A DNA stretch of 6,880 nt, taken from the NCBI GenBank assembly GCA_031260615.1, contig JAISLG010000091.1, forward strand, positions 1 to 6,880, written 5' to 3'. The notes beneath the pieces were generated by a model. It was not told the DNA's origin and did not search any database. It worked only from the letters and a program-made list of their open reading frames with translations. Below are positions 4,516-6,880 of this stretch, piece by piece (the first letter of the stretch is position 1; the number at the start of each line of letters is the position of its first letter). Position numbers and translations under genes: made by a program. Source of the stretch: Oscillospiraceae bacterium (GTDB taxonomy: Bacteria; Bacillota; Clostridia; Oscillospirales; Ruminococcaceae).

Positions 4516-4550
4516 GGATATGGATAAAGGATAGGGATAAAGGATAGGGA
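4516..4550. repeat. GGATAAAGGATAG repeat between the lipoprotein and cysteine desulfurase genes
   Basis: GGATAAAGGATAG is present twice in tandem (4522-4534 and 4535-4547) with partial units on both sides (GGATAT at 4516, GGGA at 4547). It takes up nearly half of the 75-bp gap. It resembles the CCCCTATCC words near the DegV 3' end on the opposite strand, so the two arrays may be of one kind. It starts 2 bp past the lipoprotein stop codon. Confidence 0.75.
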
Positions 4551-4552
4551 AC

Positions 4553-6352
4553 CTACAACTCGTCGTCCCAGAACTCTTCTTGCGGTTCAATTCCGCCGTT
4601 GTCGTTGTTGCCGTTGTCATCGTCTTTTTTCGCGGTAGTCTGTTTCGGCGTACTTGCGTTACTTGCGCTTGCGTTGCTTGTATTGTCTGTTTCGTTCGGG
4701 TATGCTGTTTCGGGAACGTCATTCCCTTGTATCTCCACGTCTTCAAATCCCGTACCGAAACGCGGCACTTCGTCACGCGCAATGGTAAGCGTATGGTTAT
4801 ACGCGTATTTGAGTTGCGCGGCGGCATTGGCATCGCCGGTGAATGTACCGTCCTCTTTGATAACGGCACTACCCGAGGCGGTGACGGCGAACGACCACAT
4901 AGTATTGTCACGCCAAAGCACATCGGGGTTCGGGAACACGGACATTTCGGTAGCGGCGGCGGTGCGCAATCTGTTTGGGAACACAAGCGACATATTAAAC
5001 TTGCCCGCGTTGCTCCCGTCGAACGCGGAGTACACACCCTCCCCGACAATATCCACATATTCATCTCCGGGGTAATATGCTTTATCCTCACCCGTCCATA
5101 CCCATATTATGTTTCCGAGCGCGTGGTATTCCGAAAATCGGTTAAAGAGCAATTTCCAAAGCCAAACCGCACCGTCCGCACTTTCGCCCCACCAGTATCG
5201 TTTAAGCCCCGCCTGATACAGCGGCTCGAAGAACACAGCGATTTCCTTTTCTTGCAGTATTTTGAGGTAAGAGGCGATGTCGTCGATGTCGAGGATAAGT
5301 TCGTAGCACTCGGCGGATATATCCGAGTTGTCGCGGAGTTCGATGAGTTTTTCGGGCGACAGCGCGTAAATATCGCGTGCGGTTTTGGCTTTGTCGAGTG
5401 AGAATCCTGTTTTATCCGCGAGGTAAGACGAGCCTCCCATTGGTGCATACCACGACCATTTATATGCTATCAAACCGCCCTTATTTGCGTATTTCACGGC
5501 GAGCGGAATATCGTCAAATTCATTTTTATCCGAGAAGGCGTATGTCCTTGAATACTTGCCGAGGTCAGACACACGCATAGCGGGGTAACGCCCCGTTGCC
5601 CCATAAATCGCATTAAGTTCGGCATCAGTGCCGGCGGTAACTTCCGCTCCCGTGATAATCTGCGACCCATACCCGTCAATCAACCACCCGTAGACTTCCG
5701 CGGCAATATCGGACGCGGAGGTATTTGCGAGTCGCATCGACACATTATATCGGTCGGGGCTACACGGGGAACTCTCTTTCAGGGAGAAACTGTCGAGTTT
5801 AATTTCCCCTTTTCGGCACTCCAAAGTAATATCGGTTTTGCCGCCCGACAGGTAAATATTTTGTATCGAGTACCCATAAGATATATCGGTTTTGGTGATG
5901 TAGTACACTCCGAGGGTATCGGTCGGGGTTTTCACAGTAATAACGCCGTCACCCTCGGATTTGGCGTTAAGCGTTAATGTATAGTGCTGACTTATGGGGA
6001 CGGTAATCGGGAAAGATACGTTATCGCCGTTTTTGACATTTACGAAAACGCCGTCGGTTAATGTTTCACTTTTAAGCCCCGACACGTCCTCCAACTCCCA
6101 TTTACTTTTGACATTTTGCCAAACAATGGGAGCGGTGCTGACTGGGTTTTCGGTGAATGACGTAGTAGAGGGCGGAGCGGACTTGGTATTATCCCCGACA
6201 GTTTCGACCTTAGCGGTATTCCGCTTTGAGTAATCTACTTGTGCGCAACCGCTGAGGGACAGTATTATTCCGCAAGCAGTGACAGCGGCGGCAAGTCGGA
6301 CGAGTATAGAATGATATGTTCGTTTACGGTTTCTGTTATCAGTTTTTGCCAT
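4553..6352 (-). CDS. GH26 mannanase-like lipoprotein with CBM35-like module and altered active site
   Basis: A predicted surface lipoprotein of 599 residues. Residues 1-36 are a lipoprotein signal: basic RNRKR, a hydrophobic stretch and LSGC, with lipidation at C36. A Ser/Thr/Pro linker follows, then a beta-sandwich resembling CBM35-type carbohydrate-binding modules (about 85-190), then a GH26-like barrel (about 200-520) with TGRYPAMRVSD, KGGLIAYKWSWYAP, FFEPLYQAGLKRYWWG, DEYVDIVGEGVYS and AATEMSVFPNP. In beta-mannanases the fourth strand reads RPLHE with Glu as acid/base; here it is EPLY-Q380. The SWHW His is S300. The candidate nucleophile, E469, is kept. It is therefore either a non-catalytic mannan or glucan binder or a divergent enzyme. 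The C-terminal 70 residues are an Asn/Asp/Thr-rich tail ending FWDDEL. The ATG at 6352 lies 88 bp inside the upstream reading frame, with GGTGA before it as a weak ribosome site. The fold is fairly sure, the activity is not. Confidence 0.85.
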   Translation of the reverse strand: MAKTDNRNRKRTYHSILVRLAAAVTACGIILSLSGCAQVDYSKRNTAKVETVGDNTKSAPPSTTSFTENPVSTAPIVWQNVKSKWELEDVSGLKSETLTDGVFVNVKNGDNVSFPITVPISQHYTLTLNAKSEGDGVITVKTPTDTLGVYYITKTDISYGYSIQNIYLSGGKTDITLECRKGEIKLDSFSLKESSPCSPDRYNVSMRLANTSASDIAAEVYGWLIDGYGSQIITGAEVTAGTDAELNAIYGATGRYPAMRVSDLGKYSRTYAFSDKNEFDDIPLAVKYANKGGLIAYKWSWYAPMGGSSYLADKTGFSLDKAKTARDIYALSPEKLIELRDNSDISAECYELILDIDDIASYLKILQEKEIAVFFEPLYQAGLKRYWWGESADGAVWLWKLLFNRFSEYHALGNIIWVWTGEDKAYYPGDEYVDIVGEGVYSAFDGSNAGKFNMSLVFPNRLRTAAATEMSVFPNPDVLWRDNTMWSFAVTASGSAVIKEDGTFTGDANAAAQLKYAYNHTLTIARDEVPRFGTGFEDVEIQGNDVPETAYPNETDNTSNASASNASTPKQTTAKKDDDNGNNDNGGIEPQEEFWDDEL

Positions 6353-6880
6353 TGGGTCACCGTTGATATATATTCAATTTCCTTTACGAGTTCGGGGACA
6401 GGTTCGGTTGCCGATTCGGGTTTGACAGTCGATTTAGGTTCAGGTATTGCAACCTGTTCCGCGACAAGTATTGTTTCGGTTTCCGCAACATTTTCAGTCA
6501 CGGGTTTGGTAATTGTTTCGGTTTCCGCAATGGGTGTATTTTCCGCGACAAGTTCAGAAACAAGGCTTGCAATGGTGTCCGTTACTGTTGTGGGTATGGG
6601 TTCTGTTTCTTGTGCAGTTTCGGCGACAATTTTCGTAACGGGTTCGACAGTTTCCGCAACGGGTGGTGTACTTGTTTCCGCAACGGGTGGTGTTTCGGTA
6701 ACGGGTGGTGTACTTGTTTCCGCAATGGGTGGTGCAGTCGTGTTAATCGGCTGTGATATATGCTCGGGCAATGTTTCCGCGACTTCTTCCGACTCCGCAA
6801 TGGGTATCGGTTTGGGTTCGACAACGGGTATTGTTTCGGTTGTGTCGGTTGTGCTGTCTAATTCGTCCGTGTTTTCTATT
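6265..6880 (-). CDS. Pro/Thr/Glu-rich repeat protein, C-terminal part (continues beyond the window)
   Basis: An open frame enters from the window edge and stops with TAA at 6265-6267, giving about 204 visible residues. They are dominated by Pro, Thr, Glu, Val and Ala, with repeating words such as VAET, PPVAETST and ETETI; there is no folded-domain motif. The last 35 residues change character (TQWQKLITETVNEHIILYSS, then DLPPLSLLAE). The other two frames of this stretch give His/Arg-rich or broken sequence, so this frame is the likely coding one. Such regions usually act as extended linkers or cell-wall spacers in surface proteins, which would suit the lipoprotein that follows, but the N-terminal part is outside the window and no function can be given. 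Its last 88 bp overlap the lipoprotein signal-peptide coding sequence in another frame, suggesting either translational coupling or a decayed 3' end. Confidence 0.55.
   Translation of the reverse strand, partial: IENTDELDSTTDTTETIPVVEPKPIPIAESEEVAETLPEHISQPINTTAPPIAETSTPPVTETPPVAETSTPPVAETVEPVTKIVAETAQETEPIPTTVTDTIASLVSELVAENTPIAETETITKPVTENVAETETILVAEQVAIPEPKSTVKPESATEPVPELVKEIEYISTVTQWQKLITETVNEHIILYSSDLPPLSLLAE
6651..6740. repeat. 24-bp in-frame tandem repeat in the Pro/Thr/Glu-rich gene
   Basis: Units at 6651-6674, 6675-6692, 6693-6716 and 6717-6740 share TTTCCGCAACGGGTGGTG with few changes; the second unit is shortened to 18 bp. All lengths are multiples of three. On the minus strand they encode copies of an eight-residue word (ETSTPPVA-like), the short one giving ETPPVA. 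Shorter TTTCGGTTTCCGCAA-type words recur across 6470-6540. Confidence 0.8.

Noticed and set aside
4474..5091. Minus-strand open frame of 205 codons overlapping the lipoprotein 3' half
   Set aside because: It is Arg/Thr/Pro-rich out-of-frame reading of the lipoprotein; it has no motif of its own.
4580..5401. Long plus-strand open frame (273 codons) opposite the lipoprotein gene
   Set aside because: It is antisense to a gene with a clear signal peptide and glycoside-hydrolase motifs; its translation is Val/Phe/Arg-rich with no recognisable domain and fits a codon-bias shadow.
6582..6824. Alternative His/Arg-rich frame in the repeat region at the right edge
   Set aside because: Repetitive DNA keeps several frames open; the Pro/Thr/Glu frame is longer, open to the window edge and has a composition known from surface-protein linkers.

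Overview
The window looks like chromosomal DNA of a low-to-mid GC Gram-positive anaerobe, most likely an uncultured member of the Clostridia. This rests on the two-HD-domain phosphohydrolase, the DegV-family protein, the GH26-like lipoprotein with a lipobox, the CCA-encoding tRNA genes and the AT-rich intergenic gaps. The taxonomy is inferred from gene content and style only.

Layout. Bases 1-323 (+) hold a decayed tyrosine recombinase: a box I remnant near the window edge and an intact C-terminus with the tyrosine nucleophile, joined by a short non-coding stretch and shifted in G-runs. Two families of short direct repeats follow (321-410). They run into a terminator-like hairpin (436-461) that ends a tRNA operon read from the minus strand: Arg(ACG), Lys(CTT), Glu(CTC), Val(CAC). 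The operon starts at a perfect sigma-70 promoter (TTGACA, 17 bp, TATAAT; 1039-1067), with a 20-bp AT-rich palindrome just upstream of the -35. The Lys-Glu spacer (629-831) is packed with hairpins. An integrase facing the 3' end of a tRNA operon is the usual arrangement at a tRNA-associated integration site, so the left end is probably an old element scar.

Bases 1150-6880 are protein genes, all on the minus strand and closely spaced. In transcription order they are: the C-terminal part of a Pro/Thr/Glu-rich repeat protein (enters at 6880, stops at 6265); a GH26 mannanase-like lipoprotein with an N-terminal CBM35-like module (6352-4553); a NifS/IscS-type cysteine desulfurase (4477-3290); a protein with two tandem HD domains, the second HD-GYP-like (3239-2055); and a DegV-family lipid-binding protein (2028-1150). 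Gaps of 75, 50 and 26 bp allow one transcript, but the products do not form one obvious pathway.

The most notable points are losses at active sites and low-complexity DNA. The GH26-like protein has Tyr-Gln in place of the His-Glu that carries the acid/base catalyst, and Ser in place of the conserved His of the SWHW-type motif, yet it keeps the candidate nucleophile Glu. The second HD domain has lost its HD dyad (Leu-Asp). The cysteine desulfurase carries a 12-bp repeat coding for a four-residue Asn-Asn repeat next to a cofactor-binding motif. Heptamer-type repeats lie after DegV and seem to have been absorbed into its C-terminus. I found no convincing defence system, CRISPR array or complete mobile element.
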